This document shows, piece after piece, positions 1-12,358 of a DNA stretch of 64,000 bases. Each line of letters begins with the position of its first letter. The stretch's first letter is position 1. The notes beneath the pieces are model-generated. The model was not told the origin of the DNA, made no database searches, and saw only the letters and a program-made list of their open reading frames with translations. A program made the translations under genes and the position numbers. This DNA comes from Cenococcum geophilum 1.58 (lineage: Eukaryota; Ascomycota; Dothideomycetes; Gloniales; Gloniaceae): contig KV748247.1 of the NCBI GenBank assembly GCA_001692895.1, forward strand, positions 496,001 to 560,000. Reading direction: 5' to 3'.

Positions 1-530
1 ATAAGTAACTAATAGTTGCTATAGCAAGGTCTTGGTGGTTCTAAACTATACCAGCCAGCTAACGTTTCTATTTATTCTAGGCTTAAGCGTATCTTTATTA
101 ACTATAAGCTTACGCCGTAAGAGCTTTATTAGTATTGGTTTAGACCTAATATTAGTGTTAAGTATTTAAGAGTCTCTGCTCTAGCTACACCTCATTATCC
201 TACCCCTGTTTTTATACCTACTCATACGCCTACTAAGGCATCTAGATCCCATTCTTATTAGCCATCACTTAGTGGCCTAATGGATACTAATCCTACTCCT
301 GATAATAAGGCGTAGTGGCTTTTTAAATTGGGCATTTATGGTTTAGACTTTTAGGATTCGTTCTTATACATAGTAGCAATTAAGGACCTCGATTAGGTGC
401 TTGGGAAGGCCTTATAAGGCTTTTAAAAAGGGCTTAGAAGCCCTAGAAACAATGTTCCTAGTATAGATTAATAAATAGGAATGTAATTCTAGCAAAATGC
501 CCTATTAACTCTATGCTATATACGTAAAAA
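1..530. other. Unresolved RIP-degraded DNA
   Basis: No gene can be called here. Around 180-400 the + strand reads as a Pro/Thr/Ser-rich stretch interrupted only by TAA/TAG, which suggests a mutated coding relic. The minus strand also runs on from the Gypsy-1 chromodomain, so this could be the tail of that polyprotein. I could not find the Gypsy-1 3' LTR here, although its 5' LTR is visible near 12.6 kb, so that element is truncated or its end has decayed. Confidence 0.3.
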
Positions 531-2565
531 GGCTAAGGACCTATCTTGCCTTAGGCCGTAGCCCTATCCCTATAGTTTCTAAAGCCTATCCGTTCTATAT
601 CCAATTTAACCTATTTACTCTTTTTATAAGCTTTCTTTATAGGTCGCGATAACACTATAGTATTAGAGCGCTTTCTGTGACTTACAGATTATAGACCTTA
701 GTCCCAATATTCTTTTAGAATATCTTTATAATAATTAAGGTAATCCTCTGGTTCCTATATAGAGTCCTTAGTGGGCTAGCCTAGCTATTTAACTTTAAAT
801 TAAAGCTTATTCTTAATAGACTTATAGTATAGTATAGCTTTAACCTCGTACCGCTTACCTACTACTTTAGGGTGTTTAATTAGACCTAGACGGAAGTTCT
901 TTTCTGGCGGTAGTCTATACTATAGCTCTAGTAGGTTTATATAAAACACTAAATATATACAGGCCATAAATAGGGGTAGCTAGAGACGATAGGCTAGCTT
1001 ATTAATTTGTTTCTTAACTTAGAAGGGACCTAGGTATCTTATATCGAGCTTCTTTAATAGTCGACGGGTCTTAATATTTGTTAAACGTAATAGAACCTTA
1101 TCGCCTACTCCGAAATGCTTATCCTAGTGCTTACGGTTATACCAAAGTCTTTACTGCTCTTAGGTATCTTATAGGCTCTACTTCGCATACTTCTATTGCT
1201 CCTCCTATTCCTAAAGGTATCCTTATACTCTTTAGTAGATGTTCTTAAACTTCCTAGTAGAATCCTATAACTAATTATGCGGCCTTAGCCAGTAATTGTT
1301 AGGTATACCATTAAACCTAAATAGTTAAACGCTATAGGCAATCTGGATTAGTGTATACTTATATAATATATATTGCTTTAAATTATAAGCGTACTCCGCG
1401 TATGGAAGTAGCTCGCACTAGTTATCTTGCTGGTAGTTTAAATATATCTATAGGTAAGACTCCAGTTTTTAGTTCTGGCGTTCTATTTACCCATCTATTT
1501 ATAAATAGAAAGCCGTACTATACTAGTAGTTTATCTTTAAATAGAAGTATAGATCTAACTAGTACTAACTTATAAAGACGCTGCCCCTATTAGTAATAAT
1601 AGAGTGCGGCTAATCTACTTTAAGAAAGCATTTCTCCTTAATTAGGTTGGCGAGCTCTTATATGTTAATTATCTTATTAATAGGAAGGTATTAGACGTAC
1701 TTTAAAAACCTATTAATAAGTACAAGGACCGAATTATATGTTCGTCCTTGGCTATCTTTAGATAGTGGGAGATCCGTAATAAAGTCTATAGCGTAATATT
1801 ACTATAGCTTACTAGTAGGGGGAACTGATTTAAATAGACCCTATAGCTTGTGCCTGCGGATCTTATATACTTAATACTTCTTGTAATAGCTAATATACTC
1901 CTTTACTTCCTAATTAAGCCTTAGCTAATAGTATTTACGCTAAAGTAATTTTACTATCTTTACTTAACTATAGTGGCCGCCTAAAGGATTATCGTAATTC
2001 TTTATAAGAATCTTCTGTTGTAGATTTACTTCTTATAGCACCTAAACCTTACTACCTCTATATAGTAGGCCCATTGGGTCTAGTTCCTAATAGTAGCACC
2101 TAGTAGCTTCCTTTTTATTACGTTTTCGGTCTACTTCCGTATTAAGAATAGTATAGAAAGCGTCCCTCCGTTACACCTTATAAATAAGATCCGTTAACCC
2201 TTTAGATAGTTCCTAGGTAAAAGCTATTTTGTCCTATACTACTCTAAGTATAAGACTAGATAGTACTATAGATCTTATAACTCTTTAATACGTATATATT
2301 AAGAAGGCCACTACGAAGTTAAAGTCCTTTAGTTATTACAGGGCTCCGAGTTCCGATTGCTCTATAGCTTCGCTATTTATTTAAGGGAATAGCTTAGCAA
2401 TTAGAGATAGTATATTACTAGGTTCTAAGAATATATTAGGGACGTCCTATCTAGGTATATTTAGACCCTTATTGGCAATAAACCGGGTACTAGCCGGAAC
2501 GTTAGTAGAAACTAATAGGGCTTATACTACCTAAGACTCGGTATATAGAGCTATAGGTACTTAAG
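530..2565 (-). pseudogene. Gypsy-1 pol 3' part: integrase and chromodomain
   Basis: Reading the minus strand from 2565 downwards gives the end of RNase H, then a decayed H2C2 zinc domain. Its His-containing NPLGGHYS lies at 1968-1990, and its CxxC pair has become YxxY at 1862-1888. The integrase core starts with DFITDLP at 1767-1788 (first catalytic Asp retained), and the gypsy integrase C-terminal motif KLDIRYLGPF lies near 1030-1060. A chromodomain follows at about 715-870 (YEVKAIL, then WEPEDYL). Such chromodomains direct chromovirus insertion to histone-marked heterochromatin. Many in-frame TAG/TAA codons make it non-functional. The 5' part of the same frame lies beyond Copia-A at 7989 and above. 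Confidence 0.85.
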
Positions 2566-2570
2566 CATCC

Positions 2571-2740
2571 TATTAGGGCACTGAGCAGGCTGATGGAATG
2601 ATATATATAATGCTCTATATGGAAGAATCTTAGGGGCTCGAAGGCCCCAAGAAGGTATCTACACGATGGCCCGCGCGCTGTCACGTAACACGCCGCTGAG
2701 CTTAAAGAGACTGCCCCAAGTACCCCCCCCCCTACTAACA
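2571..2740 (-). repeat. Copia-A 3' LTR (170 bp)
   Basis: In element orientation it begins TGTTAG and ends CTAATA, an inverted pair once the last C>T change is allowed for. It is a near copy of 7814-7983. It contains a C/G homopolymer run just inside the TG end. Confidence 0.92.
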
Positions 2741-2754
2741 CACCCCCCTAGGCT
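2741..2754 (-). other. Copia-A polypurine tract
   Basis: On the minus strand a run of seven to eight purines (CTAGGGGGG) lies directly upstream of the 3' LTR, the expected place for plus-strand primer formation. Confidence 0.7.
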
Positions 2755-3012
2755 CTATAAGCTCTAGCAAATAGGAAACTCCTCTAGGATGACTATACCA
2801 TACTCCATAAGGTTATGGTTAATAGGTAGGGGTAGTATAAGTAGTAAGAAATAAAATTGGGAAAAAATAGAAAATTTTCGAATATCGACAACGCTCGATC
2901 GCCCGTCTCCCATGCTAAAAAGTAGTATTAGTAAGCTTTTAAAATTTGGAACTAAGTCGATTAGCATTAATTCTGAGGTTCTATTAGTTGTAGTATAATT
3001 TCCTAATTAGGC

Positions 3013-6000
3013 CTAGTTAACCCAGGAGACTTTAGTAACTCCAACACCTATCTTAAACGCCTTATAGGCGACCTTTAGTAGAGCCTTCGTTAAGCCGTCT
3101 GCTGGCTGGTCCACGCCTAGTATATAGTGTAGTTCAATCCTACCCTGTTTAATATCATCCTTAATCTTACAGAGCTTAATATCCGCATGGCGCTCTTTCA
3201 GCACCGGTCGTTCGCCCTTAGTAAGTGCTTATACGTTTACACTATCCGTGTAGATCTAAACTAGAGCTAGATCCGTGCCGTTATAGCCAAGGGCTCTTAG
3301 GAAGGTCGTAATCTTAATTACTTCTTATGCTACCGATTTAATTACTAGGTACTCTGCCACCGTAAAGAACATTACTACTATTAATTACTTCTTTAAGGCC
3401 CATTTAATTAGAGCTCTAGTTAGTTTAATAAACCAGCCCTAAGTTAATTTGCGGTTATCTAGGTTATTACCGTAAGCTGCATCAATATACACCTCTAGGT
3501 TAAGTCTCCCGGGGTTATACTAGTTGCCGCCATATATTATTCTATAGTCTTTTATGCCTTAAATATATCCAAATACTCTCTTAACGTGCGCTTAATGTTT
3601 ATTAGGTAGGTTAGCTAAATATTATAATAGCTTTCCTATAGCCGTAGATAGGTCTAGCCTCGTCTAACATAAGAGCCAGGTAAAGGATCTAATGGCTTCC
3701 AAATACCACTTCTTATAGGCCTTATCTATAAGGTCTTCTAAATAGCGCTTTTTTAATTAAAGGCCAGTAGCCATTAGTGTCGCTTTTAGGTTAATTCTAA
3801 TGAGCTTAAAAAACTTAAGGATCCTCGCCATATAGGCGTCCTACACAATCGCGATCTTTTAATTAACTCAATTGCGTATTATACGAATCCCTAAGAAGAA
3901 TCAAAGCTCTCCTAGGTCCTTAATCTTATATCGTTTCCGCAGGAGCTCCTTAAGGGCCTTAATAACCAGTATTATTGCCGCCGTAATTATAATATCATCT
4001 ACGTACAAGCAGAGATAGGCGTCCTAGTATTCGCGGTATCGAAATACGCAAGGATCTTCGTTAATTGGGTCAAATCCTATCATCTTCAGATACTCCGTCA
4101 GGGTGTCGTACCACAGTAGAGGTGCCTATTTAAGGCCATATATCGCCTTTAGTAATAGACAGACTAACGTACAGTCATTATTTTTAAATCCTTTTAGCTA
4201 TTATATATAGATCGAGTGCTTCCTTATAAAACTATTCAGAAAGGCCATAATAACGTCGATCTGGTAAGCCTTAAGGTCATATACCGCGATTAACGCTAGT
4301 AGTATCCTACACGTAGTTAAGGTCACTACCACAGCATACGTACTATCGTAGTCGATATTCGCCACTTAATGGTTACCGCATATAACCCACCTTGCCTTAT
4401 ACCAAATCACCTCTCCAGATATATTATATTTAAGGTTAAAGACGAACTTCAATAGTAGTACTTATACGCCCTTTAGTCTTTTAACCAGTCAATACGTCTT
4501 AGCCTTTTAGTGTTAAGTTATTTTAACCATTAGCGCTTAACACTAATAAGGAGCTTCTGGTAACTATAGAGCCTCCTTTAACGTTTACGGTATCTTAATC
4601 TTATGCGGAGCTTCTAGATAAGGTTCCTAAGGAGCCGGCTGCATCTACATATAGGATAAAAATACAATTACCATATAAGAGACCTTCTTCTTTTAGCCAC
4701 AAGTATTTACTCTAATAGGAAGCTCCTCTGGTTTAAAAGCCTCTATCTCCACACCCCCCTTAAGCTATTAGTTAATTCGGTAGACTCCATTATTATCTAA
4801 GTTAACGTTATCTTAATCGTCATAGTCTTCGTCATCGCTTTTAGCAATTAACGGTATTATACTCTCCCTACCCGCTAGGAGTAAGTTAGCAGTTAACTGC
4901 CAGGCTACCTTCTTAAAGGCTCGCAACGCCTTAGCTACGTCCTTTATAGTAGGTGCATTAGTCATTTAAAATATAGTGGCGTACCATCACATATCTCTAT
5001 ACAGGTCAGTCGCCTTCTTAGAAACTAGCGCTAACGCTAAGGAGTTCCCTAACTCCGTTAATAGGCTCTAACTTAATAACTAATTCGACTAAGTTAACGG
5101 GCCTAATTCTGGTAAAGGAGATAACTATAGTATCGCCCCTCTTAGGCCTAGTTCTCCTAGTACTAAGTTAAAAGTATAGGGTCCTTCTAGTTTATCTATA
5201 CGGTATTCCTTTTCTTCTAGTGCTTTTGCAGCAGGGTAGGTAACTATAGTAACTACAGTAGTAGTCGGACCTTATAGTTTTGGTAGTAGTTCCGGCTCTA
5301 GCTCCCATATAGTAAGCTTATCCTCTAGCGTGGCGATTAGTAGATCTTAAGCTTCATTAAATATCACGTCACGCAATTGTATAATCTTGTTCTCAGCCAG
5401 TATCTAGACACAATAGATATAACCATTATTGCCTTCATAACCAACTAGACGTCCTTTCTTAGCTCATAGAGCCAGCTTCCTTAATTATACGCTCTCTAGT
5501 CCTTTAATATAGACATAGGCAGTCGTACTATAACGTTATAGATATAATATATTTAGTATACGCATTTCAAACGGCTAGTCGTAATATTTAGCGTTAATTT
5601 AAAACGGTAATCTGGTCTCTTTTCCATAAGGTATTCTATTCCAAATTTAAATCGCTATCTTACAAGCTTCGTCCCATAGGTATTCTAGTAGATTAGCCTT
5701 AATCGTCATTAATCTAGCCATACCTAATATAATGCCTCCAATGCGTTCGGGCGTTCCGTTCTGCTCGGAGGTATAGGGAGCCATACGCAGTACGTTCATG
5801 CCTATTAATTTAGCGTATTTGGTAAGCTCTTTAATGCCAAATTCTCTACCGCCGTTAATCACAAGCGAGCCGATATATCGTCCAGTTTGGTTATACACTA
5901 GATTATTAAGCTCTTAAAGCCCTTCTACGGCGATTATCTTCTTAGTTCTAAAGAAGGCGTATATATATCTAGCGTGCGCTTCCACAAAAATTGCCATATA

Positions 6001-7626
6001 CTTATTGCCCCCGACTCCCTCTAGGGTAAGGTAGAAGGTATCAGCATGCACGCGTTCAAATAGCCGCTAAGGTAGTGTAGGTGTAGTACAAGAGACCTAG
6101 CGCTTTACCGTCGCTAGGTAACAGGCTTCGCATTAAGTCAGCTTGCCTATAAGGCTAAAGTCGCCCATTTTAGCCACCTTTTATAGTACATCCTTGCCCA
6201 CATAGCCGAGACGCTAATATAGTATATTAATGTCAAGCTGCTATACGGTAGCGTGCGCAATATATTAAGGCTTTAGAGCCAGTTAAATTACGTATAGGCC
6301 GTTTATACACATTACTCTACCCACAATTAAGTCATCTAAGTACCTCTAAATTGTATAACTACCTGTTTCCTTATTAGGTCCAATATAGAGCTGCTTACGC
6401 TTCTTAAGAGCTAACTCTAAAAGGAGTTTATAAGGTAATTTAGATATAAAGAAGGCCTCAGTAGCTACCGTGCAGGTACTATTATTATCCATTAGTAAGG
6501 GTATATATACCGTTCCCTTGCCGGTCATATAATGGACGGTTCCTCTTAACATCCCTATTGTAATAGGTGTTAATAGAGTCTTATAGTTAATAAACTCGCT
6601 TTAATTATTACTTATTATAATATTAGAACAGGAGTTAAGGAACTAGTCGTCCTAGTTACTATTATCTAAGTTATCAACCATAGCTATGCTGCTAATAAAT
6701 AGGCCTCCTACTAAGCCTCTACCCGTCGTCCCAACTTAAGAAGTTAAATTCAGTGAAGTCGCTTCTAGTTCCTGGGGTAGATCTACGCATAGTATATCCT
6801 TATTAGAAGGCTTCTACGTCTAAAATTAAAGGTCTAAGCGAAGGTAAAAGCACCTATCCTTACTACTACGATATTTTTTACCGCAGTGCGTACAATCTTT
6901 ATACTTCTTATTTAATGCTAATCCTTCTATATTAGATTTTGGTTAATTATCTTTAGATAGCTTCCTACTAATTAAGGACATTGCGGTAAAGGTAGCTGGT
7001 CAAGTATAACTCTCGTCTATAAGGTCGCTCACCAGTTCCTTAATTATAATAAGGTCGTCCTCCTTTATAACTTTCCTAGCTGCCTCTTAACAATTAGCTG
7101 TCCAAATAGGAAACTCCTTCTCTACCGCATAAAGCAGTCGGGCGTGTACTTACTTCCTTAATATCGGCATTAACGCCGCATTTAATTTCCTTATGCCCGA
7201 GATAAAAGCTTCTATATAGGCTTCAAGCGAGGTATAGTCTTTGCGACTAAGATTAAGCCATTAATTCTATATCTGGTAGTTATAAACGAGACCTTACGCG
7301 GTATATAGTAATTAAATCAAATCAAGCAGATCCTTAATGGAGTCGCGCGGCTTACCTAATACAGCAAGTTGATTGCGAATTAATTCCAACACTGCGCCCT
7401 CAATTACCTCAAGTCCCGTTATTTGTTTATAACGCCAATCTCTATACTTATCCGTCTGCTAAGGTGGCTCTACAGCCGTACCTTATATTATTAGTAGGAG
7501 GTCATAAAGCTCAAGTCGTCGTACAATTTGACGATACCATTCTTTATAATTGCTATCCCCTTTTAATATAGGAACAGCCCCAAGAGAGCTCTAGTATTCC
7601 TTCTTCTTTTATACTATATCCGCCAT
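3013..7626 (-). pseudogene. Copia-A gag-pol polyprotein relic
   Basis: One long minus-strand frame of about 1537 codons starts at the ATG at 7624-7626 (MADIV). Gag is in the first kilobase, with a zinc-knuckle-like CTHCGKK near 6880. A protease/GAG-pre-integrase region covers 6550-6100. The integrase core lies around 5650-5900 and keeps GREFGIKELTKYAK and the later TPER glutamate; the second catalytic Asp upstream has become Asn (VINGGREF). Copia-type RT has an intact YVDD at 3994-4005, and RNase H ends at 3013 with ADGLTKALLK and a TAG stop. In-frame TAA/TAG codons, mostly in Gln or Trp positions, inactivate it. Length and domain order fit Ty1/copia. RT and RNase H copy the RNA, and integrase inserts the cDNA. 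Confidence 0.9.
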
Positions 7627-7801
7627 AGTATACAATTAGTCGGTTTAACCGTATCATGCGTGGCGTGTATTTGTATTAGTTTGTTATAAATTTCTATCGC
7701 ACCGTACCAGGGTCCAAATTTGAGGATTTATGGGTTCGTGTTAACTTAGTTAATTAGATAATAATATAGCAGCTAATAAAGCTTTAATTAAAGCTGCAAG
7801 A

Positions 7802-7813
7802 GGGCTTATAACC
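7802..7813 (-). other. Copia-A primer binding site (half initiator tRNA)
   Basis: Immediately inside the 5' LTR the minus strand reads GGTTATAAGCCC. This matches the complement of the anticodon stem-loop of initiator tRNA-Met (GGGCTCATAACC) with one transition, the half-tRNA priming known for copia elements. The same block recurs at 13804-13814 and 53866-53876. Confidence 0.72.
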
Positions 7814-7983
7814 TATTAGGGCACTAAGCAGGCTGATAGAATGATACATATAATGCTCTATATAGAAGAATCTTAGGGGCTTAAAGGCCCCAAGAAGGTA
7901 TCTACACAATAGCCCGCGCGCTATCACGTGACACGCCGCTAAGCTCAAAGAGACTGCCCCAAGTACCCCCCCCCCTACCAACA
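7814..7983 (-). repeat. Copia-A 5' LTR (170 bp)
   Basis: Matches 2571-2740. It starts TGTTGG on the minus strand and abuts the duplicated CATCC at 7984-7988. Confidence 0.92.
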
Positions 7984-7988
7984 CATCC

Positions 7989-10900
7989 TATATCTAGAGC
8001 TTATTCTATAATATAGGGAGTAAGATATCTATTATCTGTTTTCCTTCTCCCGTTTTAAAGCCTTTGGCATAGTCTGGCTGTTATAACAGTTTATTAGCAG
8101 GGTTATTTTTCCCTAGCTTATATTTAATCTTAAAATTAAATCGCGCAAGCTCCTCTGCCTATTTGGCTTATTAAGGTATAAGCTCCTTTATAGTTATAAA
8201 GTAGCGTAAATTATAGTAATCTAAGAGTATATGAGTAGTATAGCTCACGTGCTTAAGGTAGTGTCACCACTATTTAAAGTAGTTAACTATAGCTAGCAGT
8301 TCCTTATTGTGGGTATAATACCTAACTTTAGATCTTTAGAATTTTCTGCTATAAAATGCTACTAGTCTCTAATAGAGCTAAGTAGCGTCCGGATACCTAT
8401 TGGGTTATAATAGGATACCAGCAAGGGCAAAATTTAATATATTAGTAATTATTATTAATAGCTGATCTGGGTTAAAATACCGTAGTAATAGAGCTTCCGT
8501 AAACTTTACGCGAAGTTTCTAAAAGGCCTCCTAAACCTTTCTAGGCCATAACTATAGCTTATACTATTTAGTTAGTCCCTTTTTAGTTTTCTTCCTTGCC
8601 GCCTTTAAACTTTTTACTCCTTAGGTTAGGTCTTAGGAAGCTTCCGTAATATAGTTAGATAGGTATTAAGTAACGTCTAAGTAGTTATAGATAAAGCGCC
8701 TATAGAAATTGGCAAAGCCTAGGAATACTTAAATATCCTAGTAACTCTCTAGCTCCGGCTACTCCTAAATTATCTATACCCGTACTAGGTCCATAACTAC
8801 ACCTATAAGCGTTATAATATAACCTAAGAACTTAACCTACTTAGTATTAAAGATATACTTTAACGCCTTAGCATAGAGGCCCTAATTATTTAAACGTTCC
8901 AGCACTTCGCGGACGTGTTATTTATGTTAATCCTTATCTTTTAAGTAGATTAAGATATTATCTAAATAGATAACATATATGCGGTTAACTAGTCCCCCTA
9001 AGGCTTTATAAATATATAATTAGAATATTATAGGCGTATTAGCTAGCCCAAAAGGCATTACCAGATACTTAAAGTGGCTATATTAGGTCTTAAAAGCGGT
9101 CTTTTACTTATCCCCTTCTTTAATACGGAGCCTATAGTAGGCGTCTTATAGATTTAGCTTTATAAAGATCTTCGCCCTAAATAGTTGATTTAGCATTTTA
9201 CTAACTAGTGGTAGTAGGTAATAGTTCTTAATTATAATCTTATTAAGACCGCGATAGTTTACGTATAGCCTTATAGTTCTATCTAGTTTTGGGACAAAGA
9301 GGATTAATACGCCTAACGGCGACTTATTAGGCCGGATCTACCCCTTTTCTAGTAACCTATTAAGGTACTCTTATAGGATCTTAAGCTCTTTACGCGAGAG
9401 GTTATAGATAAGAAGGTTTAGTGGTTATTTGCCTTCTTTTAGATTAATTATATAATTATACTCTAAGTTCTATAGTAGGACTTTTACTCTCCTACCTGAA
9501 AATACCCTTAATAAGTCCCTTAGGCCTACTAGGATATTTAATAAATTAGGGTCGCGTTTGTCCTTTACGTTATTATTAGGTAGATTCTAAAGCTCCCTTA
9601 GGATGCTTATAGGCAGCGTTATACGCTATGGTGGTTACTTATATATAGTTGCCACTATATATTAAACCGTTTTATATGATAGCTAGTAGAGGGTAGGGAA
9701 CTCCTTAACGCAGCGTTTAAGGTACTGTAGTATACTCTCCGTATATTACTTAAGCTAAAGTAATCCGTAGCGGTTAAAGTATCTTATAAGATCCTTAAGA
9801 TCGCCGCCTCCCTATAATATCTCTGCGACCTATCCGGTAGTTCCCTATAGGGTCTCCATTATAGAGGGGTTATCACCTATACTAGGCTCTATACCCATCT
9901 TGCTACTAAATAGGGGTTAGATTTAATACTCCTTTAGGTATAAAGCGTATACTATTTTGCCTAGGGCTATATTCTCTAGGATGTCCTTTAGGCTTATTAG
10001 TAATATATACCCTTCTAAATCTTTATCGTTCCACTATTTAAAGGCTCTAGTTTTAAAGCGTATCTTAAGATCTACTTTCGCTAGCTAAGGGTATCTAAGG
10101 ATAAAGTCGTAATCTACGAAGTTAGCCGCCTAGAAGGGTTGCGGGCTAACTACCTTAGTGCAGTTATATATATCGGCCACTAACACTATAAGCTTATGGG
10201 CACTATATAGTTTAATCTAATGCTTATTTAGGAAGCCTATAATAGGTTTCCGCCACCTTTATAATAGGATAAGTTTATACTCTTTTACCAAATTATATTA
10301 TATAAGATTAATTTCGGCGCCGCTGTTGTATAGTGCTTAGAACTATTATACCTTACCTATAGGGAGTATTATTTCTAGCTTAATAGCAATATGGAGAGTC
10401 TTTCCTTTTATATCTTGCCCTAGTTGCAGCTAAGAGAGGTCCGCGACTAAGGCTTTTTTTTTTTAGATTATTAGTGCGGTTATTACCCTACTTATTTTTC
10501 TAATAGGATCTACCTCTAGAGTTTTCTCTTAATTTCTTAGAGTGTTTCTATAGAGGTACCGGACGGGTGTCGGGTTGGCCCTAGGAGTCTTTCCCATTAT
10601 TTAAGGTTCCTAACTTTAACCCTTTTAAAGTTCTCTTTAAGAACAGCTTCTTTAAAGGTTAGGTCTGCCCTACGTTATTACTAGAGTACCCGCGCTTTTA
10701 GTAACCCCCTAGCTTCCTACTAGAAGAGGTCTAGTTCCTTACTACATCCTTAGCGTTTAGAACCGCTTATTTAAAATCCGCATATGCGGTAATCCGCGAT
10801 AGGGCTCCTACGCGCTTTATTTTGTTATAAATTACTAGCTTAATTCTAGCCTAGATAAATCTAATCTTTTCCTTCTTATAGACGCTGCTGTCCTTATTTT

Positions 10901-12330
10901 TAAAGGGCTTTAGATCTATCTATTAAGTACGAGTTTCTATAAAGTTTATAAACTAGCGGAAGTCTTAACGGTCCAGCTGCATACTATTCTAGAATTGTTC
11001 TGCATTATCGTATTATATAATATACGGATCTTAGGTCTAACCCTTTAAGAAGGTCTATAGCTATGGCCATATTATAATTTGCTCTTTATTAAGTTAATTA
11101 AGCGCGATCTAGTTTAGCGATTGGTTTTTAATCTTGCTAATAATCTAGCGTATACGCTCTTTGGTATTATCTTATATTATTAGCATCTTAAAGAAGTTAT
11201 CTACCTCGCGAACCTAATCGTCCAGCTATTAGGCGTTAGGTCTATAACGAAGTTCTAAACTGTTAGAGGCCTTAGCCAGTTAATTTATATCCTTTTTCCG
11301 TTTATTATATAGGTGCCTCTCTAAGTCTTCTATACCTTCTTAGGTAGGTACTAGGTAGCCCTTAGGAAGCCCTTAGCCTTAACTAGGTTATAAAAGAATT
11401 TATCTAGCTTAGATTAGACCCTACTAGATCTGGATTTACCCTTAAAGCGTTCTAATATATTTATTAGTGGCTTCCTCCTACATGGCTTCTAAGAGCCTTA
11501 TAATAGCTTCCCAATATCTATCTTAAAGGAGATCGGTATAGGGCTCTTAACCTTCTAAACTTGGGCTTAGGGAGGCTCCTGCTATAGAGGTAGTGTTAGT
11601 ACTAGTAGCTAGTATAGGCTTCCCAACGGGGCTCGGGTCTTAAGTTAGTAGTTAGCTTAGGTTACCTAAAGGGGTAGGCCTACTTAGCTTGTAAGCAGTC
11701 TATATACTACTATTATGCCGATTATAGGCCGGTGGTCTTCTGGGAGGGTTCCAGTTGGTTCCTATTACGGGACTTACGCTCTCACGTCCCTGCGCGTTTT
11801 GACGTTCTTGACCCGTGCTTACGTTCGTCCCGAGACACCTACGCACGTTCCCCTACAACCCCTATTTATACCTAACCTGGTATATAAAGAATCTTCTTCT
11901 TTATCCAAATGTCTTTGTATCAACCACGTATAGTTACGCGTACGTAGCCTTCTTCAATTACTACCCTGTTTAGTACATTGTATTCCAGCTCGTGCCGACT
12001 TCCGTAACAGTTCCCTAGTCGGATATATTAGTATATTCCTCTAGCATTTCTAGCTTAGGGGAAGATCTTAGAGTTACCTCTAGCGCTTAATCTTCTAATT
12101 AGCCTAGGTAGGGCCGGAGGGGTTCTAGCTACTTTCTAGCAGTATTATAACCGTCGTAGAGGGTGTCTATATTTTCCTTAGCGTTGCCGGTAACCGTAGG
12201 TATGCGAGAGTCTTTAAGCTCCTAGAGCATCTGGGTATTGGGGCCTATTTAGCCATCTTACCCAAAGGGTTATATTATCGCAATCTCTTGCTATTAGAGG
12301 GACCTTCCTACCTTTACGCAACGGCTTTCT
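7989..12330 (-). pseudogene. Gypsy-1 gag and pol 5' part
   Basis: The minus-strand frame starts near 12.25 kb with gag (runs such as TNTQML and KENIDTLYDGYNTA, read across stops). It is broken by the solo LTR at 11763-12009 and resumes with NWNPPRRPPAYN. The protease region is unclear. RT shows its catalytic box as YLDN at 8957-8968 (from YLDD by a G>A change), followed by HVREVLERL and KFLGYII. RNase H follows to 7989, where Copia-A cuts the frame. Frequent TAA/TAG codons and the mutated RT box make it inactive. Its integrase half lies at 530-2565. Confidence 0.85.
11763..12009. repeat. Solo LTR (247 bp), TSD GTTCC
   Basis: A 247-bp insert interrupts Gypsy-1 gag and is flanked by GTTCC at 11758-11762 and 12010-12014. 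Its ends are TATTACGG and CCGTAACA, a perfect inverted pair if the second base was originally G. A TATA box (TATATAAA) at about 11880 suits the + orientation. No internal retroelement sequence is attached, so this is the scar left by LTR-LTR recombination. It is less AT-rich than its surroundings, so it is probably young or escaped RIP because it is short. A 72-codon open frame inside it is not a gene. Confidence 0.86.
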
Positions 12331-12358
12331 ATAAGGTATCCGTGGAGTTTCTATTTAG

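Larger units (their letters stand above)
2571..7983 (-). mobile_element. Copia-A: complete Ty1/copia element, TSD CATCC
   Basis: A 5413-bp element bounded by two 170-bp LTRs (2571-2740 and 7814-7983) and flanked by a perfect 5-bp duplication CATCC (2566-2570 and 7984-7988). Minus-strand order is 5' LTR, primer binding site, gag, protease, integrase, RT, RNase H, polypurine tract, 3' LTR, which is copia order. It interrupts the Gypsy-1 pol frame, so it inserted later. The LTRs differ at roughly eleven sites, apparently all transitions. Motifs such as the RT YVDD are still intact, so it is less decayed than its host element. Confidence 0.93.

Noticed and set aside
1351..1575. 74-codon + open frame
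   Set aside because: Lies antisense to the Gypsy-1 integrase region, has no recognisable domain, and is explained by loss of stops in one frame.
2502..2741. 79-codon - open frame, repeated at 7784-7984
   Set aside because: It is the Copia-A LTR itself, not a gene.
11715..11933. 72-codon + open frame with fairly normal composition
   Set aside because: It lies within the solo LTR and spans its boundary. No protein similarity is recognised.
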